Shown piece by piece: positions 10,917-27,115 of a DNA stretch of 64,000 nt. The DNA is from Anagrus nilaparvatae (Eukaryota; Arthropoda; Insecta; Hymenoptera; Mymaridae). Under the pieces are notes generated by a model. The model saw only the letters and a list, made by a program, of their open reading frames with translations. It did not search any database and was not told where the DNA came from. Each line of letters begins with the position of its first letter. Within the stretch, counting starts at the first letter, position 1. The DNA is taken from positions 5,545,501-5,609,500 of the forward strand of contig JAKSXM010000288.1 of the NCBI GenBank assembly GCA_022575985.1, read 5' to 3'. The position numbers and the translations under genes are program-made.

Positions 10917-11918
10917 TTAATTATCATGAGGGATTGATTTATGGCTGAAGGAAGAATAAAATGATTTGTTAGTTGTATATGCGAGAAAGTGAGGTGGATG
11001 AATCTATGTGTAGAAGATAATAATATAGATCGGAACACGCAGACTTCACAAATTGGGTTACAATTTACTATAAATTTTTTACCACGTCGCCAAGCCCTTA
11101 TTTTTCCACTTTGACTTTATATTCTTCTAATAAGGTTGATCACCGGCCAATTAAAATTACGGTATTTTGATAGATCAGTTTTTATTGAAGGTCAAATAAA
11201 AGAAAAAGTACGACAACGTTGCATTTTATTTGTAGGCGCGCCTTCTTATTTACATGATTATTATTATAATATTATACGTGTATTTTAAACAACGACGTTG
11301 GAACCTTAAACTTTTCATCGTTTTTTTTACTTTTTCTAATTAAAATATACTTTATATGAAATCCACAATTTCTTTAAAAATCGAATAAAAGTTTCTTCAA
11401 CAATTAATTTACTTTCTGCAATTTATTTTTTTAAATCTATTGTTTAGTTTCGGCGTTGAAAGTAACTAAAAATCTCAAACCCCTGTTTTTTGACTCAGCT
11501 CCTATGCTTGCAATGTATAAGAATTCAACTTTGGAGCTTTGTATCTCCTAAACGAAAACGACAATATACTTAAAATTTTATTTTTATGTGTATTATTATA
11601 ATATAAAGGTCCTATAAAAATTTTATCGGTTTCTATTGTCGTCAAAATGACTGGTGATCAACTTTAAGCATCCTAGTTATGCTGTTGTTCTGTACAATAA
11701 AATCTTCTATTTAACTTCAAGAGATTATAGTACTGCGAGTAGTAGTTCTAGTAATAGTGCTCTATCTATTCTTTTGAACATAACTCATACTTTAAGCATA
11801 GGTGTCGATAGGTGTTAAATCATGAAGCTTTGTAAAAATCTTGTTGATATTTTATTTCTCTGTGACATTTGACACAATTGATCATATATTATATTCCTAA
11901 AACGTCTACAAATAGGCT
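10917..11918. other. AT-rich spacer
   Basis: No gene is recognised. A weak pair of ends, GTTGATCACCGG near 11138 and CTGGTGATCAAC near 11650, might mark an old element, but no arms or target duplication support it. Confidence 0.4.
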
Positions 11919-13180
11919 TTAATTATTCATCTCTAACATTGTTTCATGATTATCTGATATGATATGATCTGTTGAAGGCAACATCAAATTTAAAATGTCA
12001 GTCTCTTGAAGATTAGAATATCCCTCTCCATCTATCGTTTGAGCCAGATTTACGGTAATTCGAACACTCTTTTGATATTCTCTTCTTCTCGATTTTTTTT
12101 TAGGTGGCACAAAATTCGGCCAGACTCTTTTCCAGCAAGAATTTAAAGTGGATTCTTTAATTTCAGCCCAAGACTCTTGGCATTCATAATGGAAAAATCT
12201 TTCAAAAAGTGTTTCACTACGTTGATAGAATTAGATTCTTCACAATTGCGATGGTGATTGACAGTCTGTACTATTTTTTCAATGAATCTTCTCAAATAAT
12301 ATGATTTAAACGTAGCTACCACAGTTTGATCCATAGGCTGAATCAAAGATGTTGTGTTTGGAGGAAAAACATCAACTCCCCATCCGGATGAACATCTTAA
12401 AGACTTTCTGCGTGACACTTACAATTATCAAGCAATAACAACACTTTAAACGCAAGAAAATCTTAACATTAGGGATAAATGATTCCTTGAACCACTGGCC
12501 AAAGTTCAATTGTGTCACTCATGCTGTTTTATTAGACTTCCAATAAATTGGTAGATGGTCGTTATTTTTTCCCTTAAGCACACATGGTGTTTCAGGACGG
12601 TAAACAAGCATAGGCTTGCATCGAAAACTTCCTGAGGCATTCGTACAAAATGAAAGAATGAATCGATCTTTGGATGCCTTCAAACCAGAAGCTCTTTTTT
12701 CTTCTTTTGAAATCGAAGTACGATTTGGCAACCTTTTCCAAAACAGAGCGTTTTTGTCAGCATTGAAGACTTGATCGGGAGAATACCCTTTATCGGAAAT
12801 AATTGCCTTTAGTTGACCTGAAAATTTTGAGCAGCCTCCAAGCAGCCTCACGATCTGCACTGGCACTCTCACCTTCAGAGTATGGAAATAAATTTTAATA
12901 AAAAAATAATACTGTGAAGAGAATAATTATCTCGTTTTAAAATTTTCAAACCACTCTTTGCTTGCATTGAAACTCTGTTTTTTTTCATACTTTTTATTTC
13001 AGAAATCATAAAAAAGCATCGCTTGGCTCCTGATAGCAGCAGTTGTAACTGGAATAATTTTATACATCAAATCTTGTATCCAAATCATGAGCATTTTCTC
13101 CTTTTTCACAAGAATATTTCCTGGTATCTTTATTATCTCGTATTGTCCTAACTGACGATTCATTCACTGATAATAAAACC
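11919..13180 (-). pseudogene. decayed Tigger (pogo) transposase
   Basis: Read on the minus strand, pieces follow the order of a Tigger-type transposase. ESSVRTIRDNKDTRK near 13130 matches the helix-turn-helix region. KEWFENFKTR near 12945 matches the CENP-B-like domain. NADKNALFWKRLPNRT and KASKDR (12519-12872) match the first part of the DDE_1 domain. PPNTTSLIQPMDQTV (12143-12418) matches its conserved later motif, and a tail with ESWAEIKESTLNSCWKRVWP follows (about 12110-12165). Frameshifts and stops separate the pieces, and the usual DETG around the first catalytic Asp reads DKNA. It is not coding. Confidence 0.8.
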
Positions 13181-13563
13181 GCGGATAACGAGGGATTCCT
13201 GTACCATCAACGAGCTTTGATTGATCTCTATATCAACTCACTTAACTCGTTATAAATTCATCAGTGGTTCCTTCTGGATCCATTTTTGGAAACACTCCGT
13301 TATTATTTGCATTTGCTAGAGCCAGAAAATTTAGCAATACTTATTTCATTGTTGATTGTACATCTAATAAACCGACTGGTGACATATTTCTGAAAAAAAA
13401 CTCATAATGAACTATCAATGTCCAAAAAATTACTTTTTTTTAAAATACATTTTATAACATTTAAAATAAATACGTTACAAAATTTATTATATTTACACTT
13501 AATGCTCAGCAAATACAATTATTTAACTAAGTTAAATTAGTCATTTTAATATAATTTAAAATT

Positions 13564-14700
13564 TTATACGATAACCAAAGAACTCGCCAAAGAACATATT
13601 AAATATATTATTTTTTTTTTATTTAATAAAGGCGCATTTCTTTTTGTTTTGTAGCCTAAATTCAACTGCCTTATCATATTTTCAAAGTACTGTAGTTCTT
13701 TCTGTAATTTGCCTATAAATGTGTACGTCCCTGGGTGATTGCGACCGAAGACATAATTAAATCTGCTGTGCCACCTTTCTGCAAAATTAGTTGTTCTAGC
13801 TGTTTTTTGTAAGATTGATTCATACTGGTTCCATAATGACTGAGGACACCAAGGTTTTAATGCTTTTCTTCTTCTTTGAGCCTTTCTTCCACGCACAAAA
13901 TAAAGCTGTAAATAATTTGACAATTATAATTATAAACTAAATAATTATAATTATTTTTAAAACTTACATCAAAATAGTCAGCTACTGATCAAAAGTTCTC
14001 CGGAATTTCGTCTAATATTAACTCAAAAGAATGAACTAGCTCTTCTTTTGGAACAAAGTTTTTAAGCGTAATTGTTTATAGCCCTATCATTTTTATCATT
14101 ATATGCCACTTGGAACCCCCCACTTAGGATTTTTCTAAATAAATTTTATCGTAAGTGGAAAAAACAGGCATTTACTTGAGTATTCATGATGTTGCGTGCA
14201 GAATTAATAATAGGCACATCAAAATCCGTCATTATTATTTTTGATGGTTCAAAATCTGCATCTAATTGTTTCAAGTACTCACGCCCAATTACAAAAACTT
14301 TTGAATAAGTAATTTCTTGCTTTATCTCTAAAAGAGCATAAAATCTTTACGAAAATCTCTATAGGAGAATAAAAATATGGCAAGGCTACGATTTGCGAAA
14401 TCTCATCAACTGACTGATTTGTGCATTTTAACACGGTGAACAATCGTAAAAATTTAAAAGTTCCATCTAAAAATCACATTTTTGATGCTTTTAATTTTCG
14501 AAGATTTTCTTTGGTTATATATATTATTACTCTTCTTCCATTATAACTATCATCTTTTAAGGAGTCGTAAAATAGGAATCCTTTCCCAGATAAAGTTTTT
14601 GTATATTCATTAGCAATTTCTTTGGGAATTTTCACTTTGGAACTAATTTTTTGGAAAAAATAATAGTTTGGGAAAAATTTGGTCAGATCCTAGTAAGCTG
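13564..14700 (-). pseudogene. decayed Mutator-like (MULE) transposase
   Basis: Minus-strand pieces in order are: IPKEIANEYTKTLSGKGF near 14610; DGTFKFLRLFTVLKC near 14440; the core DFEPSKIIMTDFDVPIINSA near 14230, then ACFFHLR (14160); an EELVHSFELILDEIPENF segment near 14030; and the C-terminal stretch LWNQYESILQKTARTTNFAE then RWHSRFNYVFGRNHPGTY (13564-13923). This is the motif order of MULE transposases, where TDFD sits at a catalytic Asp. Stops and shifts break the frame at several places, so only the last 119 codons are open. No terminal repeats were identified. Confidence 0.75.
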
Positions 14701-17206
14701 GTTATTGGAAAATATTAAATTGTTCAAATCTGTAAATTTTACATTACTAAGGATTTGATGAAAATAATTAATTTACAGCTATGGGTATGATATTAAAGGG
14801 TTCCATTTGAGACTGGAATGCCACAATGAGTTTGTAAACAAATTTACTATTGACAGTAGTTATACTCCAAATAAATATTCTGAACTCTTTCTTTTATTTC
14901 TTCTTTATTACCGATTTTCCAATCCCATCCTTTAAATATTTAATATAATGCAAGAACTGGAGAAATAAAAATATGATTATTTTAATTCCGGTTTTAATTT
15001 TTTAATTAAATTTTGAATAAAAAATGTTTATAAAAATTTAGTTTACAAAAGAAAACAACTCTCTTCTAACTTTCCTTATAACTCAATTCCTTATATAAAA
15101 CAAAAAAGCAAAAAAAGTATTAAATCAATAAAGTACTACTTCAGCAGATAAATATTTCAATATATTAATATTTTACAATATATTTTTATCTGTAACAACT
15201 ATAACATTGATTTTTTAAACTAATAACAATGATTATATTACATCACTGTATGTCATTGTCATTGTACCTGCATACAATAAATGTTCTTTATCAGTTTTAA
15301 GTTTAATATTTTGTATAGATTCATACATTGTTTAGTTTTAAGTCTACAAGTTTACAAGTTTTGTATTTTTGTTATAATGTCGTGTCAATTTTGTATTTAA
15401 AAAAAAAAATTATTTATTATTATAATAAACTTTTATTATTATTAATATTTATACCTCTAGCATTTTTATTCAATGTGAAAGATGAAATCGCAAGTTTTAT
15501 GTAAATAAATAAAAAAGAAACAATTTATTTACAAGGTTGTAAATGAATTTTCTTAAGGCTAATTTAGATCATAATTATATCTCCACAGTTAAAAATCCAG
15601 TTAAAAAATATTTACACCCCAAAAAATGTTTTCAATATTGATTAAAGTTCAACTCTCGGTTCAACTTGTAATTTTTCAAATTTCTTTCAGGTTTATTCAT
15701 ATAGACATTAAAAATTTATAAAATATTACGTATTTTTTCCCGTACGTGCTTTTTAATGTAATAACTAGTATTAGTTTATTTATTTGAGTAAAAACATAAA
15801 TATTTTTATTATTATCACATTGTAAATCTCATCTAACTCGCTATTTATTTATTCATTGCGTGATATTTAATGTGAATATTCGTACGTAGGTACATTTTTT
15901 CTACATTATTAATAATTTTTTATAAAAGAAAAAGAAAAAGCAAATAAATATAAATTAATTTAGTTAAAAATAAATTTAATAAATTTAATGGGGGAGTGTT
16001 TGGGAAGCCGATTTGCTTCTGACTTTCAGGACAGGTTATGGTATAGTTAAAAATACATCCCTCATACCCTCGGTCTACCTGAATGGGCCTCCTGGGCCTA
16101 GAAATTAGACCCCCTAGCAGGATTTCTTGCTATAAGATAGAGGATTTTTTACTTGGTTCTTTAGGATATCTTCTTAATGGCGCTGTAACCTTGTAAGTCA
16201 ACTAAATACCTCTAGGTTGGTTCGAGTTGGTTTCATTACTTTCGTTTAAGTGTCAGCTTTTAATCTTCGTAATCTACATTTTTTGTCATTAATTCTCTCA
16301 CCATTATAGTCAGTAAAAAATTTAAATTAAAACCAAATGACCATATTTGGCCAAAAATGAATAACAATTTGAAACACATTTAATTATTGCTATTTAATTT
16401 AGAATTTAACATTATAACAACTATTTTACTATTCCTATGATATTTCATGCAGTGATCCTGGTGATACTTTTAAAAATATTAGAAAAAAAATCAATAGGTA
16501 AGTGTTTTCTTTACAACTGTAATTTACAAAATTTTTTATGCGGTTTGTAAACAAACATACAGTTTTTTTCATGTTTTTAACGATATTAGAATGAAATATT
16601 ATATCCTTTGAAAAATAGAAATTGTTTATTCATATTTAACAGTTTATTCGTTTCTTTGATTAAAAAAAAACAATGAGGTTCTCAGATCGTGGCTAAATTA
16701 TCAATTAAAAGACGAAAAATTAAAAATTTTGTATACCAAGAGAATTAAATACGTTCATGCACTATCAGCACTTTATTTATGGAAATCTTGTTGTAAAAGA
16801 AGCACAAATTAATTTTTCAACATTAAAAAATGTAAGATTAGATGGGTAACATAATTTACAAAGCAGTTGAAGATCATGCTCTATATGAAGCTATAGGCTC
16901 AGGAAAAAAGACTCCGACTTGGGTGGAAGGCAGATGAAATTAAAAAACCGCCATATATAGTACCATGCATAATATTAACATGTACTAATTAGACATGACA
17001 TTATCGTTTATTGAATAATAAGATACATTTCAAACTGATATCGGATATCGAGGCTTGAATAAACTACGAGCATGAGGAGGTCGATTTTTACCTTACCCAA
17101 TAACTATAAATAGGCAAATATAAGACAATGCATGCTAACGTTATAGAGGTGCCAATGACTTCAATTAAAACATAAAAATGTTCGAACATGTTATTTTGAA
17201 TTCAAG
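14701..17206. other. AT-rich spacer with one GC-richer patch
   Basis: Nothing coding is recognised. The segment at about 15990-16210, starting GGGGGAGTGTTTGGGAAGCC, is less AT-rich than its surroundings and may be an old repeat fragment. Confidence 0.45.
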
Positions 17207-17337
17207 CCCACGTAAAAAGATTAAGCTTAATTTTGGGTAACCTTACGGACTAACCTAAAAAGGCTTAATTTTGGTAAGCTTACTTCAGCTTACTTCAGTA
17301 AGCTTACCCAAAATTAAGCTTAATCTTTTTACGTGGG
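17207..17337. mobile_element. 131-bp palindromic MITE
   Basis: The arms start CCCACGTAAAAAGATTAAGC and end with its exact complement. The inner part repeats TTACTTCAGC and TAAGCTTACC. The transcript would fold into a near-perfect hairpin. No clear target duplication is seen. Confidence 0.75.
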
Positions 17338-20300
17338 AGACTTCACAAAAATTTGCCTCAAGCAAAGGAAATGGTCGAGCAAATGGTCTAAAACAAAGTT
17401 GAGTATAATTTAGGTGAAGGTAAACATAATTTTTAACTACATCTTATATGGTTAAGACTAAGTTCTGAATAGCCTTAAATTAATGGAATCAATACCTGAA
17501 TGCTATGGCTATATCACTTAGTCGCGTTGACAAGGTTAAAAAAAAATTGTTCATTTATTTATTTACGTATTTATTTACACAAATTTATCAAAGGAAAAAA
17601 AAAATAAGTATCCATATTTTCCTGATATTTGGGGATAAAATGTATGAATTGTTTATTATTATTATAATTATCAATTTTGGTGCTTATTTAATTATTAAAA
17701 TTATCTACCTGTCATTCGATAAATATTTATTTTTTCCTTGAATTATTAGTTGTATTGTAACTCGTATCGTAACTAAAAATTTTACGCTAAAAATAACTAG
17801 GTTTGATAATTAAAATTAACTAATTAAATATATTTTTATCGATTTTTTTATAATTAATTATAAAAATATTTTTATAGTATGATGAGTGTGAAGAAAATGA
17901 TATTTAATATTATAAATCTCTATATAATATTTATATGAAATAAGTGAGATAATTAATTTATTTTTTAATATTGGTATGCGATTGCTTATTTGTAAGTATA
18001 GTTAATGATTCAATGTAGAATGTGTCATTTAAGTATGCAGCTTTAATATCATGCAAAATTTTAACATCATTTATGCACCGTTTATGATATTATTTCGATT
18101 AATTATATAGGTAGAATTCTAGTAATATTTGTATTATAGTTTTAACTATATAGGTATATATATCATATTATGTCTTTTTCTCCTATTAATTTTTATAAAT
18201 CATTAAAAATATACCCAACACCTAGAGTACTCGTTTTGAATAACAAGGTGAGTTCTAGTCAGGGATCTAGTAGTTATAAGTATTTGTACTTCAAAAATTA
18301 GTAGATATTTAATTCTATTTGAATTCTATTTAACCTCTCTAGTCTCTGAAAATGTTCATTTTTACATGGAACATATTTATAGGGAGGGGTACCTGGGAAT
18401 TAAGGGGGATCAAAAGTATCTAATTTAAGAGAGTGGGAGTCAATTGGGACTTACGATCATTTTGATTTAGGGGCTTAAAATAATTCGGGTTTAGGAACTT
18501 ATAGTCAAATTTTAGGTTAGGGACGTAGAATAATTTTGATTTAGGTACTAAGGATAGTACGGGGCGGTAAGGGGTTAGCGAATAGCAATAATTTGAGTTC
18601 ACCTTTAACATCTAATAAAGGTAATAATTACAAATTATAAAAATAGCTAATTGTAATGTAATGTTGCGTAAAATTTATGCATTTTATCTAGGCCTCAGCT
18701 GTAATAAACATGTTCCATGCATTTAGGGCCTGATTTAGGTTGTATTTACACAAACCGGTTACAAGTTTTTTCCACCTTCTTTCATGATCTTTACCAAATA
18801 ATATCCCTTCAATAAACATTTTCCATGTTAAAAATAAAATATCCTGTATTATCCTTACACTATTTTTCGAGCAATCAGTATTTTGAGCAGTTTGATAATC
18901 AAAATGAAATTTCTAGCCCTGTTTCTAGCTCCCATTCTAGTTTGATTTAGGGTTTGATTAGTAGTTTACTTTTAAAAATTAAAATACTAAAAAAATTGTA
19001 GAAAATTTTTTCCACAATTCTTTCAAATCCATATCCAAGTACATTTTTCAGCTCTCATGAGAGGTCTGAAAGCAGGTCTGAAAGATAATGGTCGGATAAT
19101 GGCTTATATTTGTATTATAGATTCAACAATCTATAATCCTCGCTATAATCTAACTAATTAAAATATTTACCCATATAAAATAAAACAAATAGGTATATAT
19201 TAAATTAAAAAAGTATATTAAAAACTTCAATGTTTCATCATCTAAAATTAAACTAAATGATTACATTATACACTTATAGGAAGGGGAATGTCATAAATAT
19301 AAATAAAATCTTGAATAAAATAATACAAGAAAATTCATTGATTCATTCATAACTTATTACGTTTAAAAAATTATTTTAACAATTAAATAAATTTAGATTA
19401 TCAAAAACTGATAAAAAAAAAATTATTTTCAAAAATATGATGTAGTACTTTGATGATGTAGTATACTGATAACAAAAATTGTTTTAAATAAAGTCATACC
19501 AACACTTATAGTTTTAAAAATTAAAAAGAGATATGATGTCATTTTTTTAAAAATAATTATTATAACTTATTATTATTATTGATGCCAATTGTAAATATAT
19601 GTTAGTGTATTTAACATTTGTCATTTTTAGATACATTGTACAATTTTAAGCAATTAAGAAACAAAAAAAGTATATCGAATAAATAATTCAAGAATAATAT
19701 CGAATTAAAATTTTCTAAATTTTTTATAAATTAATTGATGAGTTATATTATAATAATCCAAATAAATTAAAATAATTATAATTTTAAATTAAAAAAATAT
19801 ATAAATTATAAATTTTAGTACTTGAATATAAACAATAATATTGACTCTTAATTAAAGTAATTAAAATTCAATATTTTAAATACAGAGAGTTAAATAAATA
19901 TAAATAACTTTTTATTTTTTTCATTTATTGACAAGTTTAATTAAAAGCTAATTAAAATAATAATTTATTATTGTTTGTTTATATAAAATATGATCATATA
20001 AAAACAAAAATTAATTATTTCATAAATTAAGGATTATAAATTTAATTTAAAAGAAAGTTTATTTTCTGCTGTAACTTACATTTGTTTAAATCCCTTAAAT
20101 GTCATATTTTTAAATAATTGAAATATTATAAAATTTTAAAAAATAATTAATGTAAAAACTTTTATCCTATAAAAATGTCCTATATAAATTACTAAAACAA
20201 GATTTATAAAGACAATTTATTATGTACATAATACCAATGACATTATTATTTTAAAAGTTAATATTGATTAAATTTTATAAACTTTATAAAAAAAAAAGAA

Positions 20301-21750
20301 AAAAGAAAAAAAGAAATGAAGTATATATTTATAAAGTATAGTAACTTATTACCTACTTATTACATACTTCATAATAAAATATGCATGAGTCGCTGAACTA
20401 TAATAACAATTTTTACATAATAAAAAATAGATAATACTTATTTTTCCTTTGTACTTTAACGAAATTAAATTACAAAAATATCTTCATATTTACTATATTA
20501 TTCAATTATAAATCCTTTATTAATAATCCGCTAAAAATAATAATCTGAATAAGCGTTAATAAAAAATTACATAAAATTAACAAAAATAATATTCTATAAT
20601 GCAATATTAAGAAGCTAACTGAAATATTTATAAACAGTAGTAATTTTTTAAATAATAATAATAAATAATGATGCAATTTAATTTAATTTCATTTATTTTC
20701 CTTTATAATGCCATCATTATTATTGTAAAAGTTTACTTTACTTAAAGAGACTCGAATTAACCTCTTAGTTTAGTTTTATTTTTATATTGATTGATTGTAT
20801 ATTTTTATTATTAGGTATTGTATTGCATGATCTGCAGTATTATAATTTGATTATGATGATTAATATATGGCCAGGTATAATAATAGAACTAAAATTAATC
20901 TAATTGAACTTTGATAATTGATTTAAAGCATAGAAAAAAATGTATTATATTCATCAAGTACATTATTATGTAAAATATCATCACTATTACCACTAGGTAA
21001 ATCTGTTGTTTATTTTTTTAAATTAAATTACCATCTTTAATTTTGTAATTAGAAATTTATGGATTAGAAGAAAATTTTAGTTCATAGCCACTTTATTTAT
21101 TAGGTAATTATGTCAACATAGTAATTTTTATTTTAAAAATAAATGAATATAATAAAATAAAATAAAACAAAACATTCATAAAATTCTGCTCCAAAAAAAA
21201 CTCCAAAAATGTTAGTGATACTTCAATAAAACTTAATGCACAAGAAGTTCACTTCACTTCCAATCTAACACACATATATATATAATGCAGTTCTAATTTA
21301 AAGCACTATTATCATCAATATAAATTAAGAATATTAACTATTGTCGCTATAAAAAAAAACCGCTGGCACAGATTTTTTTTAAAGACATCCGAGTTTAATG
21401 ATCACCGGCTTTTTCTATGTATTTGTTATATACATGTGAATATGTACCACATATGTATATATAAAGTGTAAAGAGAAAGTAAGCTATTTACTATTTATAT
21501 TTTTTAGGGTCATATTATATTATTTTAAATTTTTATTATAATTATTATTTTTAATATTTTAATTACAATAAAAATTATTTTATTTGAATTATTCTTGATT
21601 ATAAATCAACTTTTAATAAAAACCGATAAAAACCTAACCCCATATGTTCTTTAATAACCCACCTGTATGAAAATGCACCATCATATGAATAAAACAAATA
21701 AAATAAATTTTACCTAATTAAAGTTGCATTTTTTTAAAATTAAATCTTAC
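17338..21750. other. long AT-rich stretch, no gene seen
   Basis: About 4.4 kb of AT-rich DNA has no credible exon on either strand. A degenerate 25-bp minisatellite (ATAATTTTGATTTAGG-like units, about 18440-18560) is the only structure. If the exon at 21751-21834 is real, this stretch is its downstream intron. Confidence 0.5.
18435..18565. repeat. degenerate ~25-bp minisatellite
   Basis: About five imperfect units contain the pattern GGGACTTA followed by ATTTTGATTTAGG. A minus open frame across it (18420-18611) reads only this repeat and is not treated as a gene. Confidence 0.45.
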
Positions 21751-21834
21751 CTGATCTAAGGGTAATCCAACAAGTTCTGCTAACCAAGCAAAAGTTCGAA
21801 AACCATCATAATAAACGTCTTCTGGAGCTGCCAT
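21751..21834 (-). CDS. first coding exon, MBOAT acyltransferase-like (partial gene)
   Basis: A start codon at 21834 opens 28 codons (MAAPEDVYYDGFRTFAW, then LAELVGLPLDQ) that end exactly at a good donor, CAG followed by GTAAGA, at 21750. The segment resembles my memory of the N-terminus of MBOAT1/2-type lysophospholipid acyltransferases (oysgedart in flies), where a GLP/SVDQ motif precedes the first membrane helix. These are multi-pass ER enzymes that reacylate lysophospholipids. No second exon was found to the left, so the first intron would have to run past the window edge or the next exons were missed. The exon itself is well formed; the family call is tentative. The upstream 300 bp (21840-22150) is less AT-rich, as expected near a promoter. 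Confidence 0.5.
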
Positions 21835-23804
21835 GATTATGATTATGCGACACAACCAAAATTTATATATCCCATTTATTAAAATTTTTATTTCTTTTTA
21901 TTTTTATTTACAACTTTATTTCATGTTTAATTATTTATAATAAAGAATAATTTAAAATAGGGCGGAAACATTAAAAATTTATTTTAAGTAAATAATAAGC
22001 ACCGTGTTATTTTTATATTAAACTTAACACTAGTTTAGAATGCACTATATAATTCACTGATGTCGCGAACTCCGAAGTCCAACACGGAGTCGAGTAGTCA
22101 ACTGAAAAATGACCACTGGGTCTGGCGTGTGCATGGCGTGGTGCGCGGAAAAATATAATTTCGAAGTATATTCAACGTGACAGAAACTATATTAAAAAAA
22201 GATAACAATATCTATTGATGTAAGAAAGAAAAAGAAAACATTATTTGTTTTCTCTGCGCGCGCTTGCTATCCTCTATGCGCGCTTAAATTTAAAAATATT
22301 TTGTTAGAAAAAAAGGGCAAAAATATTTTTTTATAAAATTTATTTGTTTTTAGGTATTACAGTTCATAAGGAATTTTGTTTCTAAACATTTGATTCATGA
22401 AATTTATTAACAATTGCTATTTTAATAAAATTTAATAAAATTTACATGAAAAACAATATCCCTCGAACAATATTATTAAAATATTTATAATCTTAATAAT
22501 TCTAATGTACAGTATCAAATATTTAACAAATAAAATTACTTAATTTATCAACTACTTTTGATTTTATTTTAGCAAATGGCACTATTTTAGTTTGTTATTG
22601 CTTTAAATTTTACTGATGTTTACTCGTCAAAACTTTTAATGTACAATTTTTTTAAAATAAAAATCTAAATAATATTTACAATTTATTTAATTTTTTATAC
22701 GGTCGCTTAAAAAAAATTAAAAAAATTATTTAATTTCACAGACGTATAACTTATAAAAATTTACAATTTAATTATATATACAACCATTATTAATTCAATA
22801 TAAGTAAGTAAATAAATAATTAAAATAAATTTTATATTTAACAACAAAAACTAACAGAAAGATTTTTTTTACTTTGTACAAAACAATTAGTAGAAAATTA
22901 TATTTCTACAAATCAAATTTTCATTCAGATATATCTTACATTAAATTTTCAAATATAAAATATTTCAAATGTAATTTTTAAAGAATTTAAAAAATATAAT
23001 CCTTAATTATTTTTTTTTTAATTCATAAAAAAATCTATACCTATTTTTTATTCACAATTCGGTTTCTCTAAAAATTAATTATAATGAAATTTAATCTTTA
23101 TTTAACATTAAATTTGTACTATTTAAAAATTATATCAAGCATTTGACAAACTTTTTATTTGATAATAACTTTTTTATAACAAATGTGAATTTAAAACATA
23201 TTTTTGTGTAAAATCAAACTATACCCAGTAGAAACATGCACAAATATTAATTTTCTTAAATTAACAATATCCTATTTTTATCTGCAAAATTAAAAATTTG
23301 CAAAAGCATACAATTTTTTCAAAGTTTGAAAAGTTTATAACAATTAAAAAAATTTTATCTTTCATAAAAACTATAATATTTCACAATAAGTATATAATAA
23401 TTATATATTTGAAGTGTTTATATATAAAACAAAATAGAATTTCTTGCAACTTTTTTTAAATTTCAATTATTCATTTTCATAATTTATAGTAGGTAACATT
23501 TTTTCCCTCGGATTTTAGGTATAAATTGAATATAGTAGTGTGATGGGGGAAGTGTTTTTAACCTAATTAAAAATTAGTTTATTGGATATTTCTGCACAGA
23601 GAGCTTGTTGCAATTATAGATTGTTACAGTTTTTACTTTTTTCAACAATTAAATGTTTAAATAATCTTAATTTCTTAATTTCTTTTTCACCGCAATTTTG
23701 AAAATTCTGTAACAAAATTAGATATTTCAAAATTGTATTAAATTTTTTTTTCTATTACGTTATTATAAATTCACATCACATGTTACCTTTACAACGTTAA
23801 TAAT
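21835..23804. other. promoter-side and intergenic DNA
   Basis: The segment at 22060-22290 holds GC-rich words (GGCGTGTGCATGGCGTGG, TGCGCGCGCTTG) and probably includes the promoter of the minus gene starting at 21834. The rest, up to the Phtf stop codon at 23805, is AT-rich without an open frame. Confidence 0.45.

Positions 23805-27115
<3,311 letters not shown>

Noticed and set aside
11138..11662. Possible element with GTTGATCACC ends
   Set aside because: Only about 12 bp pair at the ends and no target duplication is visible.
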